Shown in pieces: positions 35,282 to 44,513 of a stretch of DNA of 64,000 bases. The stretch is taken from NCBI RefSeq assembly GCF_021223605.1, contig NZ_CP075175.1:62001-126000 (forward strand), written 5' to 3'. A program made the position numbers and the translations under genes. The stretch comes from Paenibacillus sp. 481 (GTDB taxonomy: Bacteria > Bacillota > Bacilli > Paenibacillales > Paenibacillaceae). Every line of letters begins with the position of its first letter. Position 1 is the stretch's first letter. The notes under the pieces are model-generated. The model made no database searches. It was not told where the DNA came from and was given only the letters and a program-made list of their open reading frames with translations.

Positions 35282-36640
35282 TCAGCCGGTAGTTCGAAGC
35301 AATTCCGCTGTTACTTCCCGCAGTGTTTCTTCCAGCAGCGTGAGCAGCATATCCATTTCAGGCTGCGTAATAATGAGCGGTGGCGCAATAATGACCGCGT
35401 CACCTGTTCCGTCCAAGCCACCTGCTGCTGGATAGAGCAGCAGCCCTTTTTCCATCGCGGTGGCGATTATGAGCGATGTTACACCGCGCTCGGGCGGAAA
35501 AGAACGTTTGTCCGCCCGATGTGCCACAACCTCGAAGGCGAGCAGCATCCCTTTACCGCGGACGTCACCAATCAGCTCGCAGCGCTGTGCCAATTGCTGA
35601 AGCCGCTCCAGCAAATAGCGGCCGTTCACTTCGGCCGCCTCGACCAGCCCATGCTGTTCAATGTAATTCAGTACAGCCAATGACACGGCTGCTGATTGCG
35701 GATTAGCGCTATACGTATGTCCGGACATAATACTTTTACTGCCGCGCCAAATCGGCTCCATCACGCGCTCGCTCACCAGTGTTGCCGCCATCGGCGTATA
35801 TCCGGCACTCATCCCTTTGCCGAGTGCGATAATGTCCGGCTCCACTTTCCAATGCTCCATGGCGAACATTTTGCCTGTGCGGGCGATTCCCGTCATGACC
35901 TCATCAGCAATAAACAGCACATTATAGCGCTCGCATATGTGCTTAATCCGCTCGTAATAGCCTGCTGGCGGCACAACCGCCCCACCAGCGGCACCCACAA
36001 TCGGCTCTGCAATAAAGGCCGCGATATGTTCCGCACCAATCCGCTTAATCGCGGCTTCCAAATCACCTGCGCACATGAGGTCACATGCAGGATAAGTTTG
36101 CTCAAATGGACAGCGATAGCAAAAGGCCGGCTCCACTATCGGAAAATCTTCTAGCAATGGCGTAAATCGCTTTCTTCTAAGCACATGCCCCGACATCGAC
36201 AAGGACCCTAACGTAATGCCGTGGTAACTCATCCGCCGGGAAATGATTTTGTATTTTCCTTGTATCCCTTTTTCCTGCCAATACTGGATCGCAATTTTCA
36301 TTGCTGTTTCCGTCGCTTCCGAGCCGCTGTTGACGAAAAAAGACCAGTACTCCCCACCAGGTGCTGCATCGCTTAGCTTATGAGCCAATTGTTCAGCCGC
36401 TTCACTCGTAAACTGTGATCGATACACAAAAGACACCTTTGCCGCCTGCTCCTGCATCGCCTGCACGACATCTTGCACCCCGTGACCAATGCTGGCCGTC
36501 ACTGCTCCAGAGCAGCCATCCACATACATTTTTCCTTCTGCATCGTACAAATAAATGCCCTTGCCATGCGTGACGCTCGGATAGTTGTAATCGAGTATCG
36601 GTTTGATGAGATGGCTACATGCTCGCCCCTTTGCATTCAT
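35282..36640 (-). CDS. yodT: Class III aminotransferase YodT
   Basis: A 452-residue PLP aminotransferase. Class III signs are SFFVNSGSEATETAMKIA, SRRMSYHGITLGSLSMSG, LFIADEVMTGIARTGKMF, and the PLP lysine in IALGKGMSAGYTPMAA. In the kam/yod pathway it should remove the beta-amino group of N6-acetyl-beta-lysine to give the 3-keto acid. I chose ATG 36640 (MNAKGRACSH) because GGGGAGG precedes it and the sigma-54 promoter would cover an earlier start at 36700. It is the first gene of the yodT-S-R-Q-gabT-gabD unit. Confidence 0.92.
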   Translation of the reverse strand: MNAKGRACSHLIKPILDYNYPSVTHGKGIYLYDAEGKMYVDGCSGAVTASIGHGVQDVVQAMQEQAAKVSFVYRSQFTSEAAEQLAHKLSDAAPGGEYWSFFVNSGSEATETAMKIAIQYWQEKGIQGKYKIISRRMSYHGITLGSLSMSGHVLRRKRFTPLLEDFPIVEPAFCYRCPFEQTYPACDLMCAGDLEAAIKRIGAEHIAAFIAEPIVGAAGGAVVPPAGYYERIKHICERYNVLFIADEVMTGIARTGKMFAMEHWKVEPDIIALGKGMSAGYTPMAATLVSERVMEPIWRGSKSIMSGHTYSANPQSAAVSLAVLNYIEQHGLVEAAEVNGRYLLERLQQLAQRCELIGDVRGKGMLLAFEVVAHRADKRSFPPERGVTSLIIATAMEKGLLLYPAAGGLDGTGDAVIIAPPLIITQPEMDMLLTLLEETLREVTAELLRTTG

Positions 36641-36708
36641 TGCTGACGCCTCCCCGTCCTGTTTCCCATTCAGCTGCTGATCTTTTTCCACTGCTACCAA
36701 ATAAACAA

Positions 36709-36724
36709 AGCAAAAATGATGCCA
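36709..36724 (-). promoter_or_regulatory. Sigma-54 (-24/-12) promoter of the yodT operon
   Basis: Read on the minus strand: TGGCAT-N5-TTGCT, with ten bases between GG and GC, the same core as the kamA promoter. Transcription would start near 36698, about 58 bp before the yodT ATG. Confidence 0.8.
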
Positions 36725-36798
36725 ACATCAAACATGAAGCACAGACCCTCATATATATCTAAAAAGGAACACCACTGCGCCATGCCGAGCATTATGCA

Positions 36799-36812
36799 GC
36801 AAAATTTTTGGC
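36799..36812. promoter_or_regulatory. Candidate shared activator site between yodT and ablB
   Basis: GCAAAATTTTTGGC is a near-perfect palindrome (one mismatch from GCCAAATTTTTGGC upstream of kamA). It lies 75 bp from the yodT promoter and 113 bp from the ablB promoter, so one site could serve both. The wider match to the kamA region covers 14 identical bases. Confidence 0.55.
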
Positions 36813-36925
36813 ACTGCCTCACGGTTACCGCCCAAAGATTTGCTCTTGCACATGCAATATGCACAGTTACTTGCTTACTCCTTTGCCGATCGGCATCTTT
36901 TATCCCGCATTTCACACCTAGCATT

Positions 36926-36941
36926 TGGCATCATTCTTGCT
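36926..36941 (+). promoter_or_regulatory. Sigma-54 (-24/-12) promoter of ablB
   Basis: TGGCAT-N5-TTGCT with exact ten-base GG-GC spacing, divergent from the yodT promoter. The start of transcription would fall near 36952, about 45 bp before the TTG of ablB. Confidence 0.8.
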
Positions 36942-36996
36942 TCCTAACATTAGAGGAGAAGTTTTTTGTAAGTTGTGTAAAAAGGAGGCGCGAATA

Positions 36997-37878
36997 TTGT
37001 TAACGAATCCATACTACCGCCAGCAACAGGAACATCATAACGAATACGAGCTCGATTATTGTCTTGATTATTTTAATAAGCGGCTGCGCGTCGACGATTA
37101 TGCCGGAAATACGGAAAAGATCGCACAGCGAATGATCGAAATTACACGGGGCAACGCGTTTACGAAGGTGTTTATTAAAGCGCGCCAGCAGGATTGGCCG
37201 TATTTTTTGTCACAAGGATTTATGCTAGAAGGCGTATTTGAAAAATATTATAGCGGCAGCGATGCGTACAGCATGGCTAAATATTTCGATCTTGTGCGTC
37301 ATACGAGCGATTATTGGTTGGAGGAGGATCACATTTTAAACGAAGTTCTAGCGATTCCGGCAAAAAAAGAGCGCCTTGATCTGCCGAGCCATGTAACTCT
37401 GCGTGCGGCCACGTTCGCAGATGCTTCCCAACTCGCAGCGTTATACCGTTCGGTTTTTTTGACGTATCCAACTCCGATGAACGATCCGGCTTATATTCGA
37501 AAAATAATAGCAGAGGACACGATTTTTTACGTAGTGGAGCAAGCAGGAGAACTTGTCAGTGCTGCATCGGCGGCCATCAATGGCAAGTATCAAAATGCAG
37601 AAATGGGGGATTGCGCGACACTGCCGCGCATGCGCAAACACGGATTGATGCAGTTGCTTATGCAAGCGTTGGAACACGATTTGCAGCAGCGGCACATATT
37701 TTGCGTGTACGCCCTAGCGAGAGCGCTTTCCTTTGGGATGAATGCGGTGTTTGCCCAACTAGGTTATCGGTACAACGGGCGGATGACGAAAAATTGCAAT
37801 ATTTATGACAAATTTGAAGATATGAATTTGTGGGTAAAACAGCTGTCGCGTGTGACAGCTGAGGAAGGTTCCGAATGA
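36997..37878 (+). CDS. ablB: Beta-lysine N6-acetyltransferase
   Basis: A 293-residue GNAT protein of the AblB/YodP type that acetylates beta-lysine made by KamA. Seen are the N-terminal part with GNAFTKVFIKARQQDWPYFL and the C-terminal acetyltransferase half (RKHGLMQLLMQALEHDL, YALARALSFGMNAVFAQLGY). I chose the TTG at 36997 because AAAGGAGG lies eight bases upstream; a longer frame from 36925 overlaps the promoter. In Bacillus this gene sits beside kamA; here it is divergent from yodT. In archaea the product N-acetyl-beta-lysine is an osmolyte, but the catabolic neighbours argue for breakdown. Confidence 0.92.
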   Translation: MLTNPYYRQQQEHHNEYELDYCLDYFNKRLRVDDYAGNTEKIAQRMIEITRGNAFTKVFIKARQQDWPYFLSQGFMLEGVFEKYYSGSDAYSMAKYFDLVRHTSDYWLEEDHILNEVLAIPAKKERLDLPSHVTLRAATFADASQLAALYRSVFLTYPTPMNDPAYIRKIIAEDTIFYVVEQAGELVSAASAAINGKYQNAEMGDCATLPRMRKHGLMQLLMQALEHDLQQRHIFCVYALARALSFGMNAVFAQLGYRYNGRMTKNCNIYDKFEDMNLWVKQLSRVTAEEGSE

Positions 37879-37917
37879 GGACATTATAATATGTTCGCGT
37901 TCGACAAAGACGGGAAT

Positions 37918-37969
37918 GGGTATCCGCTCCGCTTAACAACAAGATTGTTAAGTACGCCAGTGGATACCC
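37918..37969. terminator. Bidirectional terminator between ablB and hutG
   Basis: GGGTATCCGCT pairs with AGTGGATACCC, and an inner CTTAACAA/TTGTTAAG stem continues it. The flanking genes converge. Confidence 0.75.
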
Positions 37970-37977
37970 TAACCCAT

Positions 37978-38967
37978 TTATTTAGCTTGTTCTTCGCGAT
38001 GTGCCATGCCACTTAAAAAGCTGAGCATGAATTGCACGGCCAACCGCGAAGTCACATTTCGAACGTCAACGGTCGGATCGATACATACAAAATCAATCGC
38101 CTGTACTCGCTCCAATTGACCTAGTCGATACAAAGCATCCAATGCATCCCACGGTTGTAAGCCGCCTGTTCCAATCGCTGGACAGCCTGGCGCATAGGCT
38201 TGATCGATGACATCTACATCGAAGCTTACGTACAGCACATCCGCTTCAGCTGTCCATTCAAGCGCTTGATCGAGTACCGCTTCGATACCGAGCCGGCGCA
38301 CGTCACGTGAGCTGTAGACGTGTACGCCCTTGCTTTTTACATACTCATGATACGGCTTCGCATTCATAAAGCCGCGAATGCCGATTTGGACAATATGCCG
38401 GCCTTCGATCAGGCCGGATTCCAATAAACTGCGGAACGGCGTCCCATTCGTGACGCCTCCGTCTTCAAAGTTGCGCACGTCATGGTGGGCATCAAAGTGG
38501 ATGATACCTATTTTTTGACCAGGACGGCTTTGCGCAAATGCCTTCACTGACGGAAAGGTGGTCGAATGATCCCCACCGAAAATAATAGGAACGAGCTGCG
38601 GCTGAGCTTGCAATAGCCCATATAGTCCTGCTTCGATCCGGCGATGACATTCTGCCAAATCTGTAACGTGCATTTGAATATCGCCGAGGTCACGAACAGG
38701 CATCGTTTGTAAATCCACCTCGTACTCCATGCTGTACGTTGTAAATGACCGAAAGGCTGCGCGCACAGCTGCCGGAGTCGTGGATGCTCCTGAATGTGAA
38801 ATAGACGGCTTGGACAGCGGAACACCAATCACACCCGCCAACAGTTGTTCGGTTCTGTCCCACGGACGAAGCCAGTGCGCAACCTTCATTTCGAGCTGAT
38901 CACGAAACATCGCTTGCTCAGGCGAATGCAAATAAGGAATTTCGTCGGTTCGATTCGATTGCATCAT
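37978..38967 (-). CDS. hutG: Formimidoylglutamase
   Basis: A 329-residue member of the arginase/ureohydrolase family that cuts N-formimino-glutamate into glutamate and formamide. The manganese ligands are in FGGDHSTTFPSV, IIHFDAHHDVR and YVSFDVDVIDQAYAPGCPA. The ATG overlaps the hutI stop, so it is translated with it. It is the last gene of the hut operon; the terminal glutamate goes into central metabolism. Confidence 0.93.
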   Translation of the reverse strand: MMQSNRTDEIPYLHSPEQAMFRDQLEMKVAHWLRPWDRTEQLLAGVIGVPLSKPSISHSGASTTPAAVRAAFRSFTTYSMEYEVDLQTMPVRDLGDIQMHVTDLAECHRRIEAGLYGLLQAQPQLVPIIFGGDHSTTFPSVKAFAQSRPGQKIGIIHFDAHHDVRNFEDGGVTNGTPFRSLLESGLIEGRHIVQIGIRGFMNAKPYHEYVKSKGVHVYSSRDVRRLGIEAVLDQALEWTAEADVLYVSFDVDVIDQAYAPGCPAIGTGGLQPWDALDALYRLGQLERVQAIDFVCIDPTVDVRNVTSRLAVQFMLSFLSGMAHREEQAK

Positions 38968-40277
38968 CGTACACCTACCCCATGTTGCTCTGTCATGATT
39001 TCACGGTTCCATACGACTTGGACACCATTTTTAATGACGCCGAACGTATGATTAATGCCGAAATGATAAGGCAAGTACGATATGCTTGGCGCATCAAATA
39101 CAGCCAGATCGGCACGCTTCCCGACTTCAACGGAGCCGATATCGCCTCCGCGTCCAAGGGCACACGCGGCATTCAACGTACAGGCGGTCAATATTTCTTC
39201 CGGCGTCATTTTTAGATGTAACGAAGCAAGCATAATTATAAGTTGAATCGATTCAGTCGGACACGATCCCGGGTTATAGTCTGTAGCAAGCGCTACGGGC
39301 AAGTTATAACGATCGATCATATCGCGAGCCCGCGCATGCTGCTTGACCCCTAGATTAAACGAGGTACCTGGCAGCAGCACAGGAATAACGTTTCCAGCTG
39401 CCATCCGTGCTAGCCCCTCGTCAGATGCCGCCAGCAAATGTTCGGCAGAAATGGCGCCAACATCTCCAGCCAACTCCGCACCGCCGAGTGGGACGATTTC
39501 ATCGGCATGCACTTTAGGCCTTAATCCAAGTTGCTTGCCTGCCAACAAGATACGACGCGATTGTTCAATCGAAAATACCCCTTGCTCACAAAATACATCG
39601 CAAAACTGCGCCAGTTGCTCCGCCGCTACCCGTGGTAACATTTCGCTAATAATCAGCTCTACAAATGCATCTGTACGTTCCTTGTATTCAACAGGAACGG
39701 CGTGCGCTCCCATAAATGTCGACACGAGATCAATCGGATGCGTGTCATCCAACTGCTTCGCCACACGAAGTTGCTTCAGCTCATCTTCTACTGTCAAGCC
39801 GTAGCCGCTCTTCGCCTCTACAGTCGTCACACCTTGCAGCAGCATTTCGTTAAGGCTGCGCCGAGCTTTAGCATATAGCTCCTGTTCAGTCGCCGCTCGC
39901 GTCGCTTTCACCGTACTTAAAATGCCGCCACCTTGCGCCAATATGTCCAAATACGGCACGCCCGCTCGCTTGAGCGCCAGCTCATGCTCGCGCGATCCGG
40001 CATGGACAAGATGCGTATGCGGATCGACGAGACCGGGCGTCACTAAGCGCCCACCTACATCAACGGTATTCGTAATTTCGGCATGTTGAAGCCGATGCAG
40101 TAGTTCTTGTTCTTGACCGAAGTCCACAATGTAGCCGTCACGAATTGCGATCGCCGCACCGTTAATGGTATGTAATTGTTTCATCTTTTCCCCGCGGCGC
40201 GGATGTATACCTACAGGTGTGACTAATGTGCCAATGCCGGTGAGCAACAGATCGATTTTTCCTTTTGCGAATTCCAT
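38964..40277 (-). CDS. hutI: Imidazolonepropionase
   Basis: A 437-residue amidohydrolase that opens imidazolone propionate to formimino-glutamate. The metal-binding VDPHTHLVHAGSREHEL and KVHADEIVPLGGAELA are visible, and the late ATDYNPGSCPTESI carries the conserved Asp. AAGGAGGGG precedes the ATG. It follows hutU after an unusually large gap of 600 bp that contains a minisatellite. Confidence 0.95.
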   Translation of the reverse strand: MEFAKGKIDLLLTGIGTLVTPVGIHPRRGEKMKQLHTINGAAIAIRDGYIVDFGQEQELLHRLQHAEITNTVDVGGRLVTPGLVDPHTHLVHAGSREHELALKRAGVPYLDILAQGGGILSTVKATRAATEQELYAKARRSLNEMLLQGVTTVEAKSGYGLTVEDELKQLRVAKQLDDTHPIDLVSTFMGAHAVPVEYKERTDAFVELIISEMLPRVAAEQLAQFCDVFCEQGVFSIEQSRRILLAGKQLGLRPKVHADEIVPLGGAELAGDVGAISAEHLLAASDEGLARMAAGNVIPVLLPGTSFNLGVKQHARARDMIDRYNLPVALATDYNPGSCPTESIQLIIMLASLHLKMTPEEILTACTLNAACALGRGGDIGSVEVGKRADLAVFDAPSISYLPYHFGINHTFGVIKNGVQVVWNREIMTEQHGVGVR

Positions 40278-40650
40278 TCTCGTTTGCCCCTCCTTACCGT
40301 GCTGTTTTGGGATTTATGAACTGAAATTAATCGATAAAAGTGAATGAACGTTCTTCCTAAGTGGACATTATGCATAAATGTCTATACAAAGGTGGACAAC
40401 AAGGGTATATCAGGCTGGAGCAGAATCAATCGAATTCCAATGTGGCATACACTATATATGGTGTTAGTTTTTTGAATAACATCTATATACGGGTCGTTGA
40501 CTGTGATGTAACATTCACTTCCGTCTCACTTCATATATCTCCCTCTGAAAAAGGTGTCTCCTATTTAAAAGACATCGAAGCCACCTATTCCATGATGGGG
40601 AGACATTGTACAAGTAGCAGGAGGCTCATGGCATGTATTTATTTTTGTGC
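40278..40650. other. First part of the hutU-hutI gap
   Basis: No supported gene. Open plus-strand frames here have no ribosome sites and run into the tandem repeat. A gap of this size inside a hut operon is odd, and transcription from hutU may not reach hutI at full level. Confidence 0.45.
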
Positions 40651-40880
40651 GTGTAGGACTACATATTTATGTGTTATGTTCATGCGTTCGAGTATTCTTG
40701 CTCATGTGTTATGCCTATACGTTCATGCTCGTACATTCGTGTTCATGTACTATGCTCATACGTTCATGCTCGTGCATTCGTGTTTATGCGTTATGCTCAT
40801 ACGTTCATGCTCGTGCATTCGTATTCATTCGTTCACGCCCATACGTTCGTGCGCTCATGTTCATGTGTTGTGCTCATACT
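40651..40880. repeat. 41-bp degenerate minisatellite
   Basis: A unit beginning TATGCTCATACGTTCATG recurs at 40710, 40751 and 40792, each 41 bp apart, with decayed copies on both sides. Inside the unit, shorter TTCATG/TTCGTG words repeat. It ends just 3' of the hutU coding region. Confidence 0.8.
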
Positions 40881-40885
40881 GTACC

Positions 40886-42574
40886 TTATAACTCCTCACG
40901 CATAGGAATCCGAATTCCATGCTTTTCTGCCGTATCCACTGCCTCATCGTACCCAGCGTCTACATGTCGAATAACACCCATTCCTGGATCGCTCGTTAAT
41001 ACCGCTTGCAATCGCTCCGCCGCTTCGTCTGTTCCATCTGCCACGACAACCATTCCTGCATGTAATGAATAGCCCATTCCAACACCGCCGCCATGATGTA
41101 CGGACACCCAAGACGCTCCAGCCGAGGTGTTAACTAGCGCATTCAGAATGGCCCAATCACCCACTGCGTCGGAACCATCTTTCATGCTCTCCGTTTCCCG
41201 ATTCGGCGAAGCAACTGAGCCGCAATCTAGATGGTCGCGCCCAATGACGATCGGCGCACTCAGTTCGCCGCGTTTGACCATATCATTGATGGCTGCGCCG
41301 AAGGCTGCGCGCTCGCCATAGCCAAGCCAGCAAATACGAGCCGGCAATCCTTGAAAGGCAACGCGCTCTTGCGCCATCGTAATCCAACGATGCAAATGAT
41401 CATTGTCAGGGAATAAGCGCAGTAGCATTTCATCCGTCTTACGAATATCCTCGGGATCGCCGGAAAGAGCAGCCCAACGGAACGGACCTTTGCCTTCGCA
41501 AAACAAAGGGCGAATGTACGCAGGTACGAAACCTGGGAACGCAAATGCTTCTTTTACACCTTGATCAAACGCCACTTGGCGAATGTTATTGCCATAGTCA
41601 AAAACGACGGCACCTAGCTGCTGCAAATCAAGCATAGCTTGCACATGAATTGCCATGCTCTCCTTTGCGAGCTGGATATATTGTGCAGGTTCATTAGCTC
41701 GTAACGCTGCTGCTTCATCTAAGCTGTAGCCGACTGGAATGTAGCCATTTAACGGGTCATGTGCTGACGTTTGATCGGTAACAAAGTCAGGCTTGATCCC
41801 GCGACGCACGATTTCCTGATAAATGACAGCCGCATTGCCGAGCAACCCAATAGAAAGCGCTTTCCCATCAGCTACAGCTTGTTCTGCAATAGCAAGCGCC
41901 TCATCCAATGTTTCAGCTAGCACATCACAGTATCTCGTCTGAATGCGACGCTCAATTCGAGTACGGTCTACCTCGACTGCGATAACGACCCCTTCGTTCA
42001 TCGTTACAGCCAGCGTTTGCGCGCCTCCCATACCGCCTAGTCCTGCTGTAAGTGTTAGCGTTCCACGCAATGTTCCACCCGTATGCTGACGCGCTGCCTC
42101 CGCAAACGTTTCATACGTTCCTTGCAAAATGCCTTGCGTACCGATATATATCCAGCTGCCCGCAGTCATTTGCCCGTACATCATTAATCCCTTCTGCTCC
42201 AACTCGCGAAAATGCTCCCAGTTCGCCCAGTTAGGCACAAGTACCGAATTAGACAATAGCACACGTGGCGCCCGATCATGCGTCTTAAACACACCAACTG
42301 GCTTACCTGATTGAATAAGCAAGGTCTCATCGCTCTCCAATCGTTGCAGCTCTCGAACAATTGCGTCATACGACGCCCAGTTGCGTGCTGCCTTGCCAAT
42401 GCCTCCGTATACAACGAGCTCCTCAGGTCGTTCAGCAACATCGGGATCCAAATTATTCATCAGCATACGCAAAGCAGCTTCTTGTACCCACCCTTTGCAA
42501 GAAAGTTCATTTCCTCGTGCTGCACGAATTGTGCGTGGCTGATGCTGGTTATTGATTGGACTTGTCGAATGCAT
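40886..42574 (-). CDS. hutU: Urocanate hydratase
   Basis: A 562-residue urocanase that hydrates urocanate to imidazolone propionate using a bound NAD+. The NAD-binding glycine segment [16 protein letters not shown] is seen near residue 175. Also present are [17 protein letters not shown] and the C-terminal [18 protein letters not shown] typical of the family. I chose the second ATG (42574) because GTGGAGGA is too near the first. It is the second gene of the hut operon, downstream of hutH. Confidence 0.95.
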   Translation of the reverse strand: MHSTSPINNQHQPRTIRAARGNELSCKGWVQEAALRMLMNNLDPDVAERPEELVVYGGIGKAARNWASYDAIVRELQRLESDETLLIQSGKPVGVFKTHDRAPRVLLSNSVLVPNWANWEHFRELEQKGLMMYGQMTAGSWIYIGTQGILQGTYETFAEAARQHTGGTLRGTLTLTAGLGGMGGAQTLAVTMNEGVVIAVEVDRTRIERRIQTRYCDVLAETLDEALAIAEQAVADGKALSIGLLGNAAVIYQEIVRRGIKPDFVTDQTSAHDPLNGYIPVGYSLDEAAALRANEPAQYIQLAKESMAIHVQAMLDLQQLGAVVFDYGNNIRQVAFDQGVKEAFAFPGFVPAYIRPLFCEGKGPFRWAALSGDPEDIRKTDEMLLRLFPDNDHLHRWITMAQERVAFQGLPARICWLGYGERAAFGAAINDMVKRGELSAPIVIGRDHLDCGSVASPNRETESMKDGSDAVGDWAILNALVNTSAGASWVSVHHGGGVGMGYSLHAGMVVVADGTDEAAERLQAVLTSDPGMGVIRHVDAGYDEAVDTAEKHGIRIPMREEL

Positions 42575-42725
42575 GGCCATTCCTCCACTTATACATCAAA
42601 TTAGGGAACCTAACGATACACTTACTCGAACTAGAATAATTACGGAAGCCGAACGAATTAACAATAGACATGAACTGAAATAGGACACCGTGTACAAATT
42701 TAGAAACTATCTTTTAAAATATGGA

Positions 42726-44297
42726 TTAATACAATTCTCCGCTGACATTCTCGACTGCGCTTAACCAGACGCCCTCACATAATTCCTTCGCCACAGCTTC
42801 AATTTCGCTGCTAATGGAGCGGTCCTGCAATAATGGGGCGACCACTTCACGCACCTTATCGTACAGTACCTTCGTTGCAGGAGCCAGATCAGCAGGGCCG
42901 CGGAACTCTGCCGCTTCTGCGGCGCAAATCAGCTCAATAGCCAGAACTTTTGCTGTGTTATTTACGACTTGAGCGGCATGACGCGCTGACGTCGTGCCCA
43001 TCGACACATGATCTTCCTGATTAGCGGAAGATGGAATAGAATCAACACTGGCCGGATGAGACAGCACTTTATTTTCTGACACGAGGGAAGCGCTCACATA
43101 TTGGGGAATCATCATCCCTGATGCCATACCCTGCTGTCGGCTCAAAAAGGCAGGTAATCCCTCAGACAGCGCGGGATTCACCAAGCGTTCTGTCCGTCGT
43201 TCCGCAATGTTCGCGAGTTCACTCATACCGATTTTCAACAAATCCATGGCAAAGGCAATCGGTTCACCATGAAAATTACCGCCAGATAGCACCAGATCCT
43301 CCTCGACAAATAAGAGCGGATTATCTGTTGCCGCATTCATTTCGATCGCTATCTTATCCTGTGCATAGGCCACCGTCTGTCGGACCGCGCCGTGTACTTG
43401 CGGCAGGCAGCGCAACGAATAAGCGTCCTGCACGCGAATTTCGCCTTGCTTCGTCGTTAAGTGGCTGCCGTGCAGCAGCGTGCGCATATTTTGTGCTACC
43501 CCGATTTGCTCAGGGTAAGGGCGCACACGATGCAGCTGTTCTGCATACGCTTCCGTAATACCGTGCAAGCATTCCACGGTCATAGCCGCAATAACATCAG
43601 CTATCTTACCGAGTCGTTGCGCTTTAATAAGAGTAAGCGCTCCTACCGCTGTCATCACTTGCGTCCCGTTAATGAGCGCCAAGCCTTCCTTCGCTTGCAG
43701 TTGAATCGGCTCTAACCCCGCCCGAATCAACGCCTCCTCACCGGACATTCGCTCCCCGTTGTAAAATGCCTCGCCTTCGCCCATAAGGACGAGCGCCAGA
43801 TGGGACAATGGCGCCAGATCTCCACTTGCACCTAGTGAACCTTGCTCCGGAACGACCGGATGCACGCCTCGGTTCAAGCAATTGACGAGTAATTGAACGG
43901 TCTCCGGTCGAATACCGGAGTGTCCTTTGGCAAGTGCATTTGCGCGCAGCATCATTAAGGCGCGCACGACAGGAATCGGCAAAGGCGCTCCTACCGCACA
44001 AGCATGGCTACGTATCAAATTAACTTGCAGCAGCGCTGCATCAGCAGGCGAAATAGAAACGTCACTGAATTTTCCGAATCCTGTTGTGACACCATATACA
44101 ATTTCCCCAGCCTCAACTAATTGCTCAACCATATGACGACAGCGATGTACCTCGCGCATCGCTTCCGCACTGATAACAACTGGAGCACTATGCAAAGCAA
44201 CTGAACCTACTTGCTCCAACGTAATTGTTGCTCCATCCAACACAACCGGACGAAGCGAACCCGCAACCGTTGAGCGAATCATTTTATTTACGACCAT
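42726..44297 (-). CDS. hutH: Histidine ammonia-lyase
   Basis: A 523-residue enzyme that removes ammonia from histidine to form urocanate. The self-made MIO cofactor arises from the A-S-G in GSLGASGDLAPLSHLAL near residue 155. YGVTTGFGKFSDVSI and the later EDHVSMGTTSARHA are family marks. I chose ATG 44297, with AGGAAAGGAG upstream, rather than one nine codons earlier. It leads the operon hutH-hutU-hutI-hutG. A hairpin 31 bp before the start suggests attenuation. Confidence 0.95.
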   Translation of the reverse strand: MVVNKMIRSTVAGSLRPVVLDGATITLEQVGSVALHSAPVVISAEAMREVHRCRHMVEQLVEAGEIVYGVTTGFGKFSDVSISPADAALLQVNLIRSHACAVGAPLPIPVVRALMMLRANALAKGHSGIRPETVQLLVNCLNRGVHPVVPEQGSLGASGDLAPLSHLALVLMGEGEAFYNGERMSGEEALIRAGLEPIQLQAKEGLALINGTQVMTAVGALTLIKAQRLGKIADVIAAMTVECLHGITEAYAEQLHRVRPYPEQIGVAQNMRTLLHGSHLTTKQGEIRVQDAYSLRCLPQVHGAVRQTVAYAQDKIAIEMNAATDNPLLFVEEDLVLSGGNFHGEPIAFAMDLLKIGMSELANIAERRTERLVNPALSEGLPAFLSRQQGMASGMMIPQYVSASLVSENKVLSHPASVDSIPSSANQEDHVSMGTTSARHAAQVVNNTAKVLAIELICAAEAAEFRGPADLAPATKVLYDKVREVVAPLLQDRSISSEIEAVAKELCEGVWLSAVENVSGELY

Positions 44298-44327
44298 TTG
44301 TCTGCTCCTTTCCTGCTTTAGCAAAAC

Positions 44328-44370
44328 AAAGGGACTGTACGGAAGTTGTTCACTTCCATACAGTCCCTTT
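44328..44370 (-). terminator. Attenuator-like hairpin before hutH
   Basis: Two 19-base arms (AAAGGGACTGTACGGAAGT and ACTTCCATACAGTCCCTTT) pair with one wobble around a five-base loop. On the minus strand the stem is followed by GTTTTGC. In B. subtilis a terminator of this sort between hutP and hutH is controlled by HutP; no hutP is seen here. Confidence 0.6.
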
Positions 44371-44513
44371 AAAAACGGGCTCTATGCGATTATGTCGATG
44401 CACACATATACGGCTATACCTCTTCATTAAACGCACGCCCTTTCCACGAAATATTGATGTCACTTTTTCCCATTGTCACATAGGAGCAACTTGATTGTCA
44501 AGCAGCTTTTTAT

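Noticed and set aside
36925..36996. Longer N-terminus of ablB
   Set aside because: It begins on the sigma-54 promoter and has no ribosome site, whereas the TTG at 36997 has AAAGGAGG.
40651..40880. CRISPR-like array between hutU and hutI
   Set aside because: The 41-bp units follow each other directly with no unique spacers, decay at the edges, and no cas genes are present.
40361..40891. Plus-strand ORF of 176 codons
   Set aside because: It has no ribosome site and its second half is only the translated minisatellite, with unnatural Cys/His/Met-rich composition.
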